A stretch of 37,215 bases of DNA from Lachnospiraceae bacterium. GTDB lineage: Bacteria; Bacillota; Clostridia; Lachnospirales; Lachnospiraceae. Where the stretch lies: the NCBI GenBank assembly GCA_022794265.1, contig JAAWEK010000029.1, forward strand, positions 1 through 37,215. Direction: 5' to 3'. A program made the position numbers and the translations under genes. Below the pieces are notes generated by a model that ran no database searches, was not told the DNA's origin, and saw only the letters and a program-made list of their open reading frames with translations. Shown piece after piece: positions 35,344-37,215 of the stretch; within the stretch, counting starts at the first letter, position 1; each line of letters opens with the position of its first letter.

Positions 35344-36249
35344 ATGTATAAAAATGAAAGGATAATAGTTGCCATAATTGGATTAATTGGACTTATAGTG
35401 TCTGCAATTATTGGCGCAAAATGGAGCAAAGAAAATGTATCAGTAACAGTAAATATTGGTGGAGAAAGCGTTATACTAAAAGATAATGATATACAAGACA
35501 TGGCAAATGATAATGAAGAATTAAAGAATAAGATTTCTGATTATGAACAGCAGATAAATGACTTTAAGAATAAAGTTTCTGATTACGAAAAGCAGATAGA
35601 CGAATTAACCAAAACAAAAGAAAGTTTGTCAAAAAAATTAGGACTAGCAAATGGGGCATTAGAAGATGTTCCAGTAATTGAATATCAAAATTATGGTTTG
35701 TCCATAGATGGAGATGAAAAGACAATTAACACAGATAAATCATCAGTATCAATAAACGGAAGGCGATATTATTCTAAAGATTTTGTCGATAATTTATTAC
35801 CTGACAATAAGTCAGCAATTGAAAAAAATAATATACTTTATATTGGAACTGTAATAAAAGAAAAGACAAATTTATTTGATAGACAAATAATAGACAAGTC
35901 AGATAACGTATCTATTAGTACAGATGTGAAGGATACATTTGGAAATATGCATAGTAAGGCAGTTGTATTTACACATGAAGGAACTGATATTACAATTAAT
36001 GCAAATAGAGAATATTCCCATTTAAAATTCAAAATTGCTGTATTAGACGAATATAAGGGTGGAGGAATTATACAAATTGAAACAGAACAAGGAATTATAT
36101 ATACATCAAATGAAATATTAAATACAACTGAACCAACAGAAATTATTCGTCCGATAAATCAAGCTTCAAAAATTATCATAAGATATTTAGGAAGTGACCA
36201 TTGGAATTACACTATGGTTACAGATGCCTTTTTATATAATGAGGAATAA
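35344..36249 (+). CDS. Membrane-anchored coiled-coil protein with NPCBM-like domain
   Basis: 301 residues. One N-terminal helix (IIVAIIGLIGLIVSAIIGA) anchors it, probably with the rest outside. Residues about 50-100 form a coiled coil containing a direct repeat (ISDYEQQINDFKNK then VSDYEKQIDELTK). The C-terminal half (about 125-300) ends in FKIAVLDEYKGGGIIQIETE and IIIRYLGSDHWNYTMVTDAF, the pattern of NPCBM/NEW2 carbohydrate-binding modules. It may bind glycan or peptidoglycan, but it lacks an enzyme domain. It is AT-rich, has its own promoter and strong GGGAGG site, and stands alone between a repeat cluster and an IS remnant, so it is probably accessory cargo. Confidence 0.75.
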   Translation: MYKNERIIVAIIGLIGLIVSAIIGAKWSKENVSVTVNIGGESVILKDNDIQDMANDNEELKNKISDYEQQINDFKNKVSDYEKQIDELTKTKESLSKKLGLANGALEDVPVIEYQNYGLSIDGDEKTINTDKSSVSINGRRYYSKDFVDNLLPDNKSAIEKNNILYIGTVIKEKTNLFDRQIIDKSDNVSISTDVKDTFGNMHSKAVVFTHEGTDITINANREYSHLKFKIAVLDEYKGGGIIQIETEQGIIYTSNEILNTTEPTEIIRPINQASKIIIRYLGSDHWNYTMVTDAFLYNEE

Positions 36250-36260
36250 CTATCTAATAT

Positions 36261-36755
36261 CTAAAATAACGAGACTGTTTCACGTTTTGTGTAAACTAAA
36301 AAACTGATATAAGATGTGTAAATAGTTACAATGGGCAGAGCCGGGTTTTCTGGTTCTGCCCTTGTCTGTATTATACAAAGATTTTTGGAACTATCAATAC
36401 AGGCCGGAAAGCTTTCTGTATTCTGGTATTTTTTGATAAGCTGTGGCTCATAGTCTCCGTTCCGGTCACGAGGGATTGAGACATCCATATCTCCATAACT
36501 GGTATGCATTGTCTTTTTTGAGTGTCCGTTGCGGCTGTTGTCCGTTTTCTTGTTGCGGTAATCATACTTTGAGTAGCCGAGCTCTTCGTCCAGTTCCTCA
36601 TCCAGTACGCCTTCGAGAAGGACGGACATCATGTCACGCATGACGGAATTTACATCGGTGCCATCTTTGATGCGGATATCGTTATCTTTCTGATAATCAC
36701 GCATCATTTCTCTCATTGCTGCTTTTTGTGGACTGTCATTTTTTCTTCTTGCCAT
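36261..36755 (-). pseudogene. IS256-type transposase, truncated by internal deletion
   Basis: The ATG at 36755 follows GGAGG by eight bases and opens MARRKNDSPQKAAMREMMRD, then IKDGTDVNSVMRDMMSVLLE and IPRDRNGDYEPQLIKKYQNT, the N-terminal ~110 residues of an IS256/mutator (DDE) transposase, which is normally near 400 residues. The reading then enters the element's 3' non-coding end and stops at 36261, so the DDE catalytic residues are missing. It cannot transpose itself but could be moved by an intact relative. Confidence 0.88.
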
Positions 36756-36828
36756 AAATAAAACCTCCAAACTGTGTAATCTTATCTTACATCAATTTGG
36801 AAGTTTACACAAACTTTGAGATAGTCCC
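36271..36828 (-). mobile_element. Internally deleted IS256-type element with both ends
   Basis: The ends are imperfect terminal inverted repeats: GAGACTGTTTCACGTTTTGT at 36271 and, from the other end, GGGACTATCTCAAAGTTTGT, both followed by GTAAAC. The flanking 8-mers AAAATAAC (36263-36270) and AAAATACC (36829-36836) differ by one base and fit the 8-bp target duplication of this family. The 558-bp length and lost middle make it a MITE-like derivative. Confidence 0.82.
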
Positions 36829-36851
36829 AAAATACCTTATTGAGATACTTT

Positions 36852-36886
36852 AAGGGCAGAAAATCGCAAATACGACGCCTGCCCTT
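36852..36886. terminator. Possible terminator of the surface-protein gene
   Basis: AAGGGCAG and CTGCCCTT pair across 19 bases, 33 bases after the surface-protein stop. No clear T run follows on either strand, so this is a hairpin with a tentative role. Confidence 0.4.
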
Positions 36887-36918
36887 ATATGTCATAAAAC
36901 AACTATCTTATTTCGTAT

Positions 36919-37215
36919 CTATATTTTAAAACCTTTTCGTTTTCCAATTATATATCCACCTCCAATTACAAATGCTGCCAGTAACAACAAATACAGCTGA
37001 TTCTGTTTCCACGGTTCTGTCTCATCTCCGGTAACCGGAGCTTTATGGTTTTTAATCACGCTCTGGATGGTTACTACTGGTGTCTGGTCATCCAGATACT
37101 CAAAGGTATATTTATGTTTTGCAGAATCAATTGCATATCCTTCCGGAGCCCTGACTTCCACCAGATAATAAGAAATCATGTCCTGATATTCCCCTGTGGA
37201 ATTATCATAGGTGCA
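36919..37215 (-). CDS. Sortase-anchored pilin/SpaA-type surface protein, C-terminus (partial)
   Basis: The frame is open to the window edge, so only the last 98 residues are seen. They include the end of a SpaA/Cna-B type isopeptide domain (STGEYQDMISYYLVEVRAPE then GYAID and YTFEYLDDQTPVVTIQSVIKN), then a cell-wall sorting signal: KAPVTGDE (an APxTG variant of LPxTG), a hydrophobic helix (LYLLLLAAFVIGGGYIIG) and the basic tail KRKGFKI. The VEVRAPEGY segment is typical of these domains. The protein would be attached to peptidoglycan or to a pilus by sortase. Its N-terminus, promoter and any sortase gene are outside. Confidence 0.88.
   Translation of the reverse strand, partial: CTYDNSTGEYQDMISYYLVEVRAPEGYAIDSAKHKYTFEYLDDQTPVVTIQSVIKNHKAPVTGDETEPWKQNQLYLLLLAAFVIGGGYIIGKRKGFKI

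Overview
The window looks like chromosomal DNA of a Lachnospiraceae-type gut clostridium (Bacillota, class Clostridia). The evidence is a Gram-positive style 16S start, strong AGGAGG ribosome sites, DUF6512, DUF5685, DUF1062 and CD3324-type genes, paired heterodimeric ABC exporters, and an APxTG-type sortase substrate. Species cannot be named from what is here.

Layout. 1-520: the first bases of a 16S rRNA gene on the minus strand with its leader and two tandem promoters. 521-11376: a membrane protein, then a minus-strand run of a SWIM/SNF2 helicase, an auxin-efflux-family carrier, a heterodimeric ABC exporter, serine acetyltransferase and an iron-type alcohol dehydrogenase. 11488-13057: aspartate kinase, whose 5' leader has been invaded by a 171-bp palindromic element. 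13139-17733: an O-antigen-ligase-like membrane protein, a DnaJ-domain protein, DUF5685, a zinc-ribbon membrane protein, DUF1062 and CD3324-family genes, the last two with tiny leader ORFs. 18060-22611: a second ABC heterodimer under a MarR-type repressor with a double-palindrome operator. 22864-25359: a MacB/FtsX-type ABC fusion.

From about 25.5 kb the base composition becomes clearly AT-richer and the DNA looks like an accessory island. It holds a cation:proton antiporter behind a probable fluoride riboswitch; the antiporter ORF is broken exactly at an A AAA AAG heptamer that would restore it by -1 slippage. Degenerate and internally deleted IS256-type elements follow at 27.36-27.68, 34.6-34.8 and 36.27-36.83 kb. 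Between the first two lie a membrane-protein gene split by a 4-copy heptanucleotide repeat (3 copies would fuse the halves), a zinc-ribbon/AP2 protein, and a two-gene operon: a Ser/Thr kinase fused to an SF1 UPF1-like helicase plus an unrecognised 481-aa partner. That operon is the best candidate for an undescribed (perhaps anti-phage) system. Further right are a cluster of inverted repeats resembling a transfer or replication origin, an NPCBM-like envelope protein, and the C-terminus of a sortase-anchored surface protein running off the window.

All calls come from reading motifs and ORFs by eye; no database search or folding program was run.
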